Source: an uncultured Muribaculaceae bacterium (GTDB taxonomy: Bacteria > Bacteroidota > Bacteroidia > Bacteroidales > Muribaculaceae). From it: 64,000 nt of DNA. A model generated the notes under the pieces. That model was not told the DNA's origin. It did no database searches and saw nothing but the letters and a program-made list of their open reading frames with translations. The stretch is taken from positions 4,594-68,593 of the forward strand of contig CAJUCW010000020.1 in the NCBI GenBank assembly GCA_910585275.1, written 5' to 3'. Numbering within the stretch: the stretch's first letter is position 1; every line of letters begins with the position of its first letter. The position numbers were made by a program, and so were the translations under genes. Shown piece after piece: positions 55,121 to 62,177 of the stretch.

Positions 55121-55702
55121 ATGGAAGAGGTATTGAGGTATATTTTGATTGCTGTTATTCTCTATGTCATAGTCATGGAGATATATAATGCTGTCCGCAC
55201 CCGGACTATTGATTATTTGCTTTGGGCAATAATCGGATTGTTCGGGATAGCGATATGGCTGTCGAGAGGCTTCCTTATTACTTGTCAGATGTATGATTGG
55301 GCTACATGGGTCGTTTGTTTATTGACAATCGGCAGTTGCATCGTGCCAAAACAATCAAAGGCAAGTCGATGGATTAAGGATGGAGCATTATCGAGCCTTT
55401 CATTGGCGGTTGTGGGTTTTGTTACTCTTAATATTATTGCAAAACAGAAAGATTGCATTGTATTTGAAACACCGTTAAACGGTTACTCAACAGCTGGCAT
55501 TGATGAAGTTTATTTCAGGTTTAATGGCAAGCCGTTTGGTCGGACTTTCAATCTTAAGGATTACTCCGGTTTCGAAGATTTACGGGAAGACTACAATGTG
55601 GAACTGACTTTAATCTCAATTGCCGCAGATATAGCAAAGATAGAGTCGATAGACCTTGTTCCAAAACAAGAATTGATTGATCAGAAAGGAGGCAAGCGAT
55701 GA
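55121..55702 (+). CDS. Hypothetical polytopic membrane protein
   Basis: 193 residues with four hydrophobic helices in the first 130 residues (ILIAVILYVIVMEIYN, LLWAIIGLFGIAIWLS, ATWVVCLLTIGSCIV, SLSLAVVGFVTLNIIA) and a polar C-terminal domain (about 130-193) predicted outside. Unknown family. Nine nt after the previous gene and overlapping the next by 4 nt, so it is in the same operon. Confidence 0.6.
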   Translation: MEEVLRYILIAVILYVIVMEIYNAVRTRTIDYLLWAIIGLFGIAIWLSRGFLITCQMYDWATWVVCLLTIGSCIVPKQSKASRWIKDGALSSLSLAVVGFVTLNIIAKQKDCIVFETPLNGYSTAGIDEVYFRFNGKPFGRTFNLKDYSGFEDLREDYNVELTLISIAADIAKIESIDLVPKQELIDQKGGKR

Positions 55703-56190
55703 GACTTCTACGAACTGTTAATTATAACTTATACTTGACAAGTATTTTCTTTAGCATGGTATGTTTTGTTTCATGTAATATTAAAAATGATAATTCCTTT
55801 GTCTCAAAGGATGAATATTTAGAATATGCTTACTATGATGATACTACTAATTGGTGTGAGAAAAGTAAGTGTCAGAAAGTGCTGACAAAAGACATATCGT
55901 TTTCCTTTGATAAGGATTTTCCAATGGACTTATCGTCTATTGACTATGAATTCTTGATAATAAGGCAAGGTGTGATTTATAAAGGTCCCTTTGAAAATGA
56001 TATCAAAATCAACAAATTAACATTTTGTATGGATGACAATCTTTCTAAAGTAAATACTTTGGCGTTCGTTTTATTAGACCATACCAATAAACAGGTATAT
56101 AAATGGTATAAAAAGGAATCATACTACTTATACAAGAAAGAGAAATATCACATATCGCTAAGAGGCGATGGAACTTTTTCACTCAGATAA
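55699..56190 (+). CDS. Putative lipoprotein, unknown function
   Basis: 163 residues. Signal with lipobox-like CFVSC (Cys near 29). The mature part is rich in Asp, Lys and Tyr and ends HISLRGDGTFSLR. No family recognised. The 4-nt overlap with the preceding membrane protein suggests the two work together at the inner membrane or periplasm. Base composition is more AT-rich than in sprA or the cobalamin genes. Confidence 0.55.
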   Translation: MRLLRTVNYNLYLTSIFFSMVCFVSCNIKNDNSFVSKDEYLEYAYYDDTTNWCEKSKCQKVLTKDISFSFDKDFPMDLSSIDYEFLIIRQGVIYKGPFENDIKINKLTFCMDDNLSKVNTLAFVLLDHTNKQVYKWYKKESYYLYKKEKYHISLRGDGTFSLR

Positions 56191-56228
56191 TTTCGTGAAG
56201 AATTCTAAATGTTCAAATAATCTGTTTT

Positions 56229-56236
56229 TAAATTTG
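56229..56236 (+). promoter_or_regulatory. -7 box upstream of the gene at 56248
   Basis: TAAATTTG, exact TAnnTTTG, 11 bp before the ATG. No TTTG at -33. It may give the last gene of the cluster its own transcript with a very short leader. Confidence 0.4.
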
Positions 56237-56247
56237 TTCTTAAGACC

Positions 56248-56760
56248 ATGAAACTGAACGATAAACGATTTTGGATAATAGTAATTCCAATTTCCTTAGT
56301 GATTGCTCTGTTGTGCGGAGTGATATTTTATCGGCATAATATTGAATTTGAAGAGATTGGTAGGGTGAAAAACACTAAGGACAATCACATCAATAATTTC
56401 CACCCATATGGTTTCGTACTTATCCATAATGAATCAGATTTAGAATATTATATTACATGCCTCGATTCTATGCCTTTTAATACCGTTGAGGATTTTGACT
56501 TAGAGAAGTATTCTTATTTGCTAACTTTCGGCAATAGTGTTGAAAAATTATCCTACAGTTGGTATGATACATTTAGATACGATGTATCTCCGAGTTATTG
56601 TAAAGTATGGAAAAACAGGAACGAATTACTCATTGTTGATTATCCGGATTTTACATATAGAGAAATATCTGTGGACAATGTCTCATTGATGGGAAACGAC
56701 AGTATTTATATTTATCGACTTCCCCATCTTCCATTCCTAAGAGGTTTTCAAGGTTTATAA
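56248..56760 (+). CDS. Hypothetical single-span membrane protein
   Basis: 170 residues. One N-terminal helix (FWIIVIPISLVIALLCGVIFY, about 8-28) followed by a 140-residue extracytoplasmic domain rich in Asp, Tyr and Phe. No family recognised. Very AT-rich codon use like its neighbour. Ends 7 bp before a strong hairpin. Confidence 0.55.
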   Translation: MKLNDKRFWIIVIPISLVIALLCGVIFYRHNIEFEEIGRVKNTKDNHINNFHPYGFVLIHNESDLEYYITCLDSMPFNTVEDFDLEKYSYLLTFGNSVEKLSYSWYDTFRYDVSPSYCKVWKNRNELLIVDYPDFTYREISVDNVSLMGNDSIYIYRLPHLPFLRGFQGL

Positions 56761-56767
56761 ACAGAGA

Positions 56768-56798
56768 AATCCCTGTGCGAATTATTCGCACAGGGATT
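56768..56798 (+). terminator. Perfect 14-bp hairpin after the gene at 56248
   Basis: AATCCCTGTGCGAA (56768-56781), loop TTA, TTCGCACAGGGATT (56785-56798). Very stable stem 7 bp after the stop. There is no clean T-run on the plus side (CCGTTGTTGT follows), so it ends or protects the message rather than matching a classical intrinsic terminator exactly. Confidence 0.65.
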
Positions 56799-56894
56799 CC
56801 GTTGTTGTCAAGGCTTTGCGCCTTCGGGGATACTTGGGTTGTTGCGTACCGCATCTTGAGCGGTTTTCTCGTCAATATTTGATTTCTTAACGAT

Positions 56895-56934
56895 ATTGCG
56901 GGTGGTATTGCTGAACCGCAATACTACCCGCAAT
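56895..56934 (-). terminator. 17-bp hairpin after the TlpA-like gene
   Basis: Arms at 56895-56911 and 56918-56934 pair over 17 bp with one G-U-type mismatch and a 6-nt loop. It lies 8 bp beyond the stop of the minus-strand gene at 56943, facing the other hairpin in a tail-to-tail arrangement. Confidence 0.6.
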
Positions 56935-56942
56935 AATTGATG

Positions 56943-57425
56943 TCAGGAAAGGATTTCAGGGATTTGTGCAGGAGAGGTTGCAATCGCTTTCAGATTGCCG
57001 AAGCGGTCAATCAGAAATGAACGGCATCCTGTTTTTGTCTGGAAATCCTTAAGCACATCGGATGTAACGTCGTCTTTATCAAGGGAGACGACCTGATCGG
57101 ATATTCGGTCGATTTTAACAATCTCGCTTGCAATAGACTTATCGGAATCTATGCATACGCTGACAAATCGGGTTGATTTGTGTTCTCCGGAATCAGCGAG
57201 TTTGGAGAGAGTGCGGTTGGCAATGCGCGAAGAAGGGTCGGAAGCCGACCAGAAATTCACGAGAATCTCTTCCCCTTCGAGAGAATCGAGATGCTTTTCT
57301 GCATTGGCGGAGAGGGTGATTGAAGGAGCTTCGGAGCCTATTTCAAGGGTATGGCTACCGGAGGGGATTGAGGATGTGAGAAATGCGGCAAAAACAAACG
57401 AAAAAACTAAATTTTTAGATTTCAC
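56943..57425 (-). CDS. Exported TlpA/thioredoxin-fold protein lacking the CXXC active site
   Basis: 160 residues with a signal peptide (MKSKNLVFSFVFAAFLTSSIPSGS). The fold is recognisable from IGSEAPSITLSANAEKHLDSLEGEEILVNFWSASDPSSR: in normal TlpA proteins the last part reads WASWCxPC. Both Cys are replaced (DPSS) and the only Cys residues are elsewhere (VCID, TGCRSF). The usual cis-Pro region is followed by FLIDRFGNLKAI. It cannot be a standard thiol oxidoreductase; a binding or structural role is likely. Single-gene unit. Confidence 0.75.
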   Translation of the reverse strand: MKSKNLVFSFVFAAFLTSSIPSGSHTLEIGSEAPSITLSANAEKHLDSLEGEEILVNFWSASDPSSRIANRTLSKLADSGEHKSTRFVSVCIDSDKSIASEIVKIDRISDQVVSLDKDDVTSDVLKDFQTKTGCRSFLIDRFGNLKAIATSPAQIPEILS

Positions 57426-57515
57426 AATTACTTGTTTTAGTTACACAATAGCCGTCTGCGCATCATTGCTGACGCTTTTCATGGAGACGACAAAAATTAA
57501 CTCTAAACAAGGGGT

Positions 57516-57790
57516 GTAAGGCAGGTTGCCAAGCCTGCAAGTCAATTTAAATAACCCCTTGGGCTGTCACGAATAGGGACTGAAGCCCTGTGGTTGTCAC
57601 GAAATGGAAAGTGAAATATACTTTCCGGGTTGTCACGAATGGAGAAAAACTATCTCCGGGGTTGTCACGAAGTGGAAGGGTAAGTCCTTCCGATGGTTGT
57701 CACGAAAAGGAAAGTGAAATATACTTTCCGAGGTTGTCACGAAAAGGGGCGAATCGCTATTCCTACGGAAAAGGAATTGGAAAAGCCCAC
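57516..57790 (+). repeat. Array of six hairpin units sharing TGTCACGAA
   Basis: TGTCACGAA begins at 57565, 57595, 57631, 57663, 57698 and 57735 (spacing 30, 36, 32, 35, 37). Between copies lies an inverted repeat whose sequence changes while pairing is kept: AGGG/CCCT, GGAAAGT/ACTTTCC, GGAGA/TCTCC, GGAAGG/CCTTCC, GGAAAGT/ACTTTCC; the last unit is degenerate. Each stem is followed by a short G-rich string leading into GGTTGTCACGAA. A hairpin, GCAGG/CCTGC (57521-57538), stands before the array. No protein-like reading and no CRISPR geometry. Confidence 0.75.
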
Positions 57791-58222
57791 AAAAATACTA
57801 ACAAATAATAGTCGGTATATGTTCTTAAAACGTGTTATAAAACATATTATTGCCCTCCATCCCAATAAAAACGTTAAAAAACATGTCAGATAATACCATT
57901 TTATAGGGGTGTTGAGACTGTTTTGTTAAATATGGGTTGACCGTATGTGCTGACCTGGTGGCTATGGGTAATTTGTCAGGACTAAGAGCGTTCCTTAAAA
58001 TTTCGGGGTCGTAGGGGCTGCGATTTTTGAGTGGATTTTGCGAGTCGAAGAAGGAACGATGCGGGCATCGTGACTGATGAGATCTCGCAAAATACGCCAA
58101 AAAGCGTCGGACAGAGGTAACTTTTACACATGCAGGCTTACCGATTGCGGATTTAAGACGGTATAGGCGTAAAAGGCCGGAGCTGAGGAGAGCGTCAGCA
58201 CTTCAGGGAATGTCAGAAAGAG
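57791..58222. other. Gene-free region between hairpin array and IS remnant
   Basis: No gene I can support. 57990-58130 is a compact, higher-GC block that resembles repeated noncoding sequence rather than code; short frames on both strands look like shadows. It may be part of the insertion element to its right or of the array to its left. Confidence 0.4.
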
Positions 58223-58573
58223 TCAAATATAGCGTAACAATCTGTATATATCCGCAGTAACTGTCATATATGAAGCAGTAGAGCATTCTCTCTCATAGTT
58301 ACGGACAAGACGTCGGCAGTTGTCAAGCCATGAAATCGAACGCTCCACAATCCAACGTCCCTGTGCCGGGACAAATATGGCACCTCCGGCGTTGGATTTG
58401 GTACAGATGATAATCAATCCTTGCGCCCGCACGGTTCTGACCACATTCTCCCCACGGTATCCTTTGTCGGCGCGGATTTCCTTCAATGACGGACACTTGC
58501 TTTTTGTATCGGCAATCATTTTCAGGCATGCCTTGTTGTCACTGATATTTGCGCATGTAAGTTGTCTGTCCAA
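58223..58573 (-). pseudogene. IS5-type DDE transposase, 5'-truncated
   Basis: Reads QLTCANISDNKACLKMI, EIRADKGYRGENV (second Asp of DDE), then RWIVERSISWLDNCRRLVRNYE (catalytic Glu), and ends RLLRYI. The first catalytic Asp and the N-terminal half are missing, and a TAG stands directly before the first readable codon at 58573. About 117 of the expected 250-300 residues remain. Terminal inverted repeats were not found. Relic of an insertion sequence. Confidence 0.75.
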
Positions 58574-58645
58574 CTAATCCCCCTTTTTCTCACTGTTGCC
58601 CAATCTAATGAAAATGATTATCTTTGCAGGTATAAAAAAACTAAA

Positions 58646-58677
58646 CCCGATAGCTTGACGAGTCAGGGGCTACCGGG
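58646..58677. other. Imperfect 9-bp inverted repeat between IS remnant and Abi gene
   Basis: CCCGATAGC (58646-58654) against GCTACCGGG (58669-58677), one mismatch, 14-nt loop. It could be a surviving end or internal hairpin of a mobile element or a transcript hairpin before the Abi gene. The 58574-58748 gap has nothing else recognisable. Confidence 0.4.
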
Positions 58678-58748
58678 AATCAACACTGCAAAAATAGTGC
58701 TTTCTTTTGATTAAAACAAATTTTTACTCATAAAAGATTGTAAAGCAA

Positions 58749-59438
58749 GTGAAATTCGCCGATTTTCAGAATATATTGTCCCCGGAAAGACTCAACAGAT
58801 ATGTTGCTGCCTGTGATAATGACACCCGAAAAGCCATGTCGCTTTACCGGTTGAATCTTCATCTGTCACAGGAAGTATTTACTTTGTTGAGTTGTTTCGA
58901 GGTAGCGTTAAGAAATTCCATTGACCGTGGGCTCACAGCTCGGTTCGGAGAGAACTGGCTTCGTGATTCAGTATTGGCGGGAGGCATATTCGATATTGCC
59001 AGTTGCCGGGATAGTGCGCGAATAATCACCAAGGCTTTCAACCGTCTGAACAGAAATGGCGAGTACACCCATCATAAACTTCTTGCAGAAATGGAGTTCG
59101 GAGTGTGGAAATATATGTTTGCCAATCCTCAGTATCGTGCCACCGGGCAGATTCTTCTCCGAATATTCCCGAACAAGCCCCGTTCTTCGGCAGAGATTCA
59201 ATACAACAATGCCTATATGTTTAATGAACTTGACGGCATCAATATCCTCCGAAACAGAATAGCGCACCATGAGCCTATTTGTTTTGCGAAAAGGCAATCC
59301 CGAATCGGAACAGCATACATCCTCAATGCTTATCAAAATCTTCATAAGCTGTTTATGTGGATGGGCATCGACAGCCATTCTTTGCTTTATGGACTTGACC
59401 ATGTGCAGCAAGTCTGCAACCGAATAAATGCCATTTAG
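58749..59438 (+). CDS. Abi family (Abi_2/AbiD/F-like) abortive-infection protein
   Basis: 229 residues from a GTG start (MKFADFQNILSPERLNRYVAAC). Abi_2 features: LYRLNLHLSQEVFTLLSCFEVALRNSIDRGL and, near residue 178, ILRNRIAHHEPI, the R-x4-H-type HEPN motif. HEPN proteins often cleave RNA; Abi_2 members of lactococci block phage growth. No antitoxin, nucleotidyltransferase or second toxin gene is next to it, so it acts alone or with a distant partner. It lies between an IS remnant and a prophage, a common setting for defence genes. Confidence 0.82.
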   Translation: MKFADFQNILSPERLNRYVAACDNDTRKAMSLYRLNLHLSQEVFTLLSCFEVALRNSIDRGLTARFGENWLRDSVLAGGIFDIASCRDSARIITKAFNRLNRNGEYTHHKLLAEMEFGVWKYMFANPQYRATGQILLRIFPNKPRSSAEIQYNNAYMFNELDGINILRNRIAHHEPICFAKRQSRIGTAYILNAYQNLHKLFMWMGIDSHSLLYGLDHVQQVCNRINAI

Positions 59439-60025
59439 TTTGGTGGATATTGCTGTCATTGAAGCTCTCAAAAACGGATTCACGACGCAGGTTGGCTCCC
59501 GGAGACTCAAAAAACTTGCATATATCGAAACCGTTTCGTAAATTCGCCGTCGTGACAGAATCATATCCGTCAGAAAAGAAAGACACACATAGGCAATCGT
59601 CCGAATAATCAGGATATCGCTGAACAAGTCCGTTTTTTCTTTTTGGGGAAACGATGAGAAGTTGCCGGCTTATGGCTACTTTTCTGTATGGATTCTATCG
59701 TAATTTGTGCAATCACGATTTCAAATTATGTCAGTCGCAACGTAATACATCTGGATTCTACAAGGTATGATTTGATACAAAAAAACGGTATGAGGCACAA
59801 AACGAAGCGTTTGAGGTTGAGGTCGGCGGTTTTGAACGGAAGTATTTGAGTTTGCGAGGGTTACGAGGTTGGGCGGTCGAAGAGCAAAAAAAACGAAGCG
59901 TTTACATTGCTTTAATTTCGGTTTAATTTTCGGCTCCACAAGTTTACACGAGGGCTACATGGAGCGCATGATCGACGAGGGGTGGTTTACATCATCGGTT
60001 CCGGCGGTCGGACGGTGGTTGGGAG
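59439..60025. other. Gene-free region between Abi gene and terminator
   Basis: No gene supported; long minus-strand frames here are shadows of the Abi gene. The symmetric 13-mer AAACGAAGCGTTT occurs twice (59800-59812 and 59891-59903), about 91 bp apart. Confidence 0.5.
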
Positions 60026-60047
60026 TCGGCTTCGCGCCGATTTTTTT
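60026..60047 (+). terminator. Intrinsic terminator
   Basis: TCGGC, loop TTCGC, GCCGA, followed by seven T (60041-60047). It ends plus-strand transcription coming from the Abi side, well before the next promoter. Confidence 0.7.
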
Positions 60048-60079
60048 ATGTCGGTTCTTAATTTTAATTAATTCAAAAG

Positions 60080-60110
60080 GTTGCAAATAGCGGTTATTTG
60101 TGTATATTTG
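60080..60110 (+). promoter_or_regulatory. Promoter of the 81-residue gene
   Basis: GTTG at 60080-60083 as a near -33 element, 19 bp, then TATATTTG (60103-60110), an exact TAnnTTTG box, 17 bp before the ATG at 60128. Confidence 0.55.
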
Positions 60111-60127
60111 CGGAAAATTTCGAGATT

Positions 60128-60373
60128 ATGAGACAGACCAAATGCATCATCGTTCACTTGACAGGCAAGCGTAAAACCCTCGCTTTCGGCTCGATTGCCG
60201 CCATTTTCCATCATCTGACCCCGGAACAGGTGGGTTGTGGGTATGATTACCTGCGCCGTGCCGGGTTGAGCGGAGGCGGCACTGTGGTCACTAAACGTGC
60301 GATAATTCAGCAAACTACGCTGCTCACAGCCCCACGTAGCGGCTCTGAGAGCGCAGATGATTTAATGGGCTAA
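60128..60373 (+). CDS. Small hypothetical protein
   Basis: 81 residues (MRQTKCIIVHLTGKRKTLAFGSIAAIFHHLTPEQVGCGYDYLRRAGLSGGG). It has a compact strand-helix pattern and its own promoter and terminator, which supports it being real. Short proteins of this style occur in Bacteroidales accessory DNA and phages, but I cannot name a family or function. Start chosen at the ATG after the -7 box; a longer frame begins upstream of the promoter. Confidence 0.6.
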   Translation: MRQTKCIIVHLTGKRKTLAFGSIAAIFHHLTPEQVGCGYDYLRRAGLSGGGTVVTKRAIIQQTTLLTAPRSGSESADDLMG

Positions 60374-60421
60374 GAACGGCATTAGAACGGCCACAGAGCC
60401 TCATTCTAATGACCATTTACC

Positions 60422-60448
60422 GGGGAGACCAAGGGGCCTCCCCTTTTT
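60422..60448 (+). terminator. Intrinsic terminator after the 81-residue gene
   Basis: GGGGAG (60422-60427) pairs with CTCCCC (60438-60443), then TTTTT. Confidence 0.75.
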
Positions 60449-60784
60449 CGTGTTCGAACGGTTGATTTTAGGGGTGGGCGGTCACTTGGACGGTCAGAGA
60501 GGACGGTCATTTATAAAAAAGAGGACGGTCAGGTTTGGGGTAATCAGGGGGGTAGATAGAGAGGGGGTAAAATACCGATTTTTCAAGATAGACCCCCGAT
60601 TTTCGCATTTCACTATGAAGAAAAAACCACCCTCTTTCAAAATCACTCCTTATTAAAAAAGGAAGAATCAGGGAATTAGCGGATTTCACATCCATTTTCA
60701 GGGGGTAACCATGCAAAAATGGGATTTTGGGGGTATGTTGGGGGTATCATTTGGAAACATCTGGATATATATGCAGCCCCGATG
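60449..60784. other. Repeat-rich region, probable left end of the Mu-like prophage
   Basis: No gene. Direct repeats of GGACGGTCA at 60488, 60501 and 60523, with a one-base variant at 60476; farther right, at least five GGGGGTA-type strings between 60540 and 60755. Short repeated sites near one end of a transposable phage are what a MuA-type transposase would bind. The exact phage terminus and target duplication cannot be fixed from one end. Confidence 0.45.
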
Positions 60785-61618
60785 CTACTCGGCATGGATG
60801 ACACCAACGACCCGGGCGAGGCCTTTGATGTCGGAAAGGGGTATGTCGAAAGGATCATACTCAGCATTATCAGAGACCGCGAGAAGACTGTCCTTCTCCT
60901 TACTTTTTTTAAGGCGCTTGACAATCATGCCCTGTTCATCAGAAGAGATGAGGTAGGTTTTGTTCCATTGAATGAATCGGGCGTTGTGAATTACAGAGCA
61001 AGCTATGATGTCTCCCGGGAAAATGCGAGGCATCATGGAGTCGCCCACCACTTCAATCAGGAAATCGACATCAAGGTTACGGAACTTAGGGATAACATAA
61101 TACGCCTCAATATCGCGCTCCTGTATAGAGAAATCCTTACCGGCGAAACCGCCGACCGCCTTTACAGAGACAAGGGGTATGCCCTCCGGTTCAGAGGGAG
61201 GGTTAATCAGACGCTCGAAAGGCTTATGTGGATCCCTGTTAGCTTTATTAGGAATCAGAGGCAATCCACCTGAACCCTCACAAGAACCATTCTGATCAGA
61301 ATTGCCATTAGTGTCATCCATTGCGGGAGCTGTCGGTGGAATATAGTTAACGCCAGCAGTCGGATCCGTCTTTACCAGTTCCGAAGAGATTCCCTCTTTC
61401 CGAATTATCATATCTCCTACCCCAGTCAATAACCATTGAGCTGAATATTGTGGATAATTTTCCACTATTGCTTCAAGCCATTTTGATTGGATGTCTGTTC
61501 CTTTTGCAATTGCTTTATAAATTACCCCTTTACTGGCACCGATAGTACGTTCAAGAGCGGCAATGGTTATGTTTTCATTATCAATAATCGCCTTAATTCG
61601 GTTTAAAATTTTACACAT
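60785..61618 (-). CDS. Prophage repressor, LexA/CI-type (HTH + S24 peptidase-like domain)
   Basis: 277 residues. N-terminal helix-turn-helix (NRIKAIIDNENITIAALERTIGASKGVIYKAIAKGTDIQSKWLEAIV), a 100-residue Pro/Asn/Gly linker, then an S24 domain with the catalytic Ser in VVGDSMMPRIFPGDII (about residue 193) and the Lys in GMIVKRLKKSK (about 230). The Ala-Gly-type cleavage site would be SVKAVGGFAG near residue 150. Expected to hold the prophage silent and fall to RecA-stimulated self-cleavage. The 20-bp palindrome at 61649-61668 is its likely operator. Confidence 0.85.
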   Translation of the reverse strand: MCKILNRIKAIIDNENITIAALERTIGASKGVIYKAIAKGTDIQSKWLEAIVENYPQYSAQWLLTGVGDMIIRKEGISSELVKTDPTAGVNYIPPTAPAMDDTNGNSDQNGSCEGSGGLPLIPNKANRDPHKPFERLINPPSEPEGIPLVSVKAVGGFAGKDFSIQERDIEAYYVIPKFRNLDVDFLIEVVGDSMMPRIFPGDIIACSVIHNARFIQWNKTYLISSDEQGMIVKRLKKSKEKDSLLAVSDNAEYDPFDIPLSDIKGLARVVGVIHAE

Positions 61619-61643
61619 ATAATAAAATTTTATCCATTAAAAG

Positions 61644-61674
61644 TTGCATAGTAGAAAATTATCTACTACATTTG
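61644..61674 (+). promoter_or_regulatory. Prophage early promoter with palindromic operator
   Basis: TACATTTG (61667-61674) is a TAnnTTTG box, with TTG at 61644-61646 near -33 (20-bp spacing). Between them lies TAGTAGA-AAATTA-TCTACTA (61649-61668), a perfect 7-bp-arm palindrome that overlaps both elements. A dimeric CI/LexA-type repressor bound there would block the rightward early operon. Confidence 0.65.
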
Positions 61675-61845
61675 CACCGAAATTAAAATTCAAATGCGCC
61701 CAAAGGTACAAAAAAGGGGCGAGATTAGCAAATTTTAAGATTAGGGTTAGACCCAAGAGAGGGCAATCCTCCGGCGTGATAGCTGGTTAAAGCCGCAAGG
61801 TACAACATCAGGATCCCCGGCGTCGCCAAATGCGTCGGGGAATTC

Positions 61846-61929
61846 GGAAGGATAGTTCAGTTGGCAGAACAAACGGCGGTAACCAATCCGGCTGTATCGT
61901 CCCCGGTTCGAGTCCGGGTCCTTCCACCA
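61846..61929 (+). tRNA. tRNA-like gene with abnormal anticodon arm (specificity undetermined)
   Basis: 84 nt. Acceptor stem GGAAGGA/TCCTTCC, D stem GTTC/GAAC with loop AGTTGGCA, T stem CCCGG/CCGGG with loop TTCGAGT, and an encoded 3' ACCA are all perfect. The middle part (61871-61901) is 31 nt, where a standard tRNA has about 22. The best arm is ACGGC/GCTGT with a 13-nt loop, or a 7-bp bulged stem with loop TAACCAAT. No normal 7-nt anticodon loop can be drawn, so it is either a pseudo-tRNA or a tRNA mimic. Confidence 0.5.
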
Positions 61930-61954
61930 AATTTCAGAACAAATTTCAGAAAAA

Positions 61955-62173
61955 ATGAAACAGCATTCAGAGAAAAGGACAGAAGAGGCGGTCAAGATGC
62001 TTTTGCAGACCTTGAACCGGAACTGGTATGACACCGGGATAGTCCTCGACGAGTTCGAGGCAACCCACGAAGAGAGGGAGCGCGAGCAATCGAAGCACTA
62101 TGATGCACTCGTTGCCGGGCACTATGCCCTCAAGGGAGCGATAGAAGAAATAAATAACAGATTAAATAAGTGA
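61955..62173 (+). CDS. Prophage early protein, unknown function
   Basis: 72 residues, highly charged and helical (MKQHSEKRTEEAVKMLLQTLNRNWYDTGIVLDEFEATHEEREREQSKHYDAL). No family recognised. First gene of the rightward early operon; position corresponds to Ner-type regulators in Mu, but no helix-turn-helix is evident. Confidence 0.6.
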   Translation: MKQHSEKRTEEAVKMLLQTLNRNWYDTGIVLDEFEATHEEREREQSKHYDALVAGHYALKGAIEEINNRLNK

Positions 62174-62177
62174 GACT

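Larger units (their letters stand above)
61619..61954. other. Prophage control region
   Basis: Between the divergent repressor and early genes. It contains the operator/promoter at 61644-61674, a CCCCGGCG/CGTCGGGG hairpin (61816-61823 and 61832-61839, one G-U pair) and the tRNA-like gene at 61846-61929. Two tandem copies of AAATTTCAGAA follow before the first early ATG. Confidence 0.6.

Noticed and set aside
57565..57760. Possible CRISPR array
   Set aside because: The conserved part is only 9-12 bp, the intervening segments are inverted repeats rather than unique spacers, spacing varies from 30 to 37 bp and no cas gene is present.
57590..57808. 72-residue plus-strand frame across the hairpin array
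   Set aside because: Its sequence simply translates the repeats, unit lengths are not multiples of three, and it has no start context or homology.
58968..59627. 219-residue minus-strand frame
   Set aside because: It runs antisense through most of the Abi gene, has no family resemblance, and the Abi frame has clear motifs.
60719..61273. 184-residue plus-strand frame opposite the repressor
   Set aside because: Antisense shadow of the S24 repressor gene and of the repeat region; no supporting motif.
61747..62034. 95-residue minus-strand frame containing DPDSNRG
   Set aside because: This is the typical translation of the reverse strand of a tRNA T-arm; it overlaps the tRNA-like gene.
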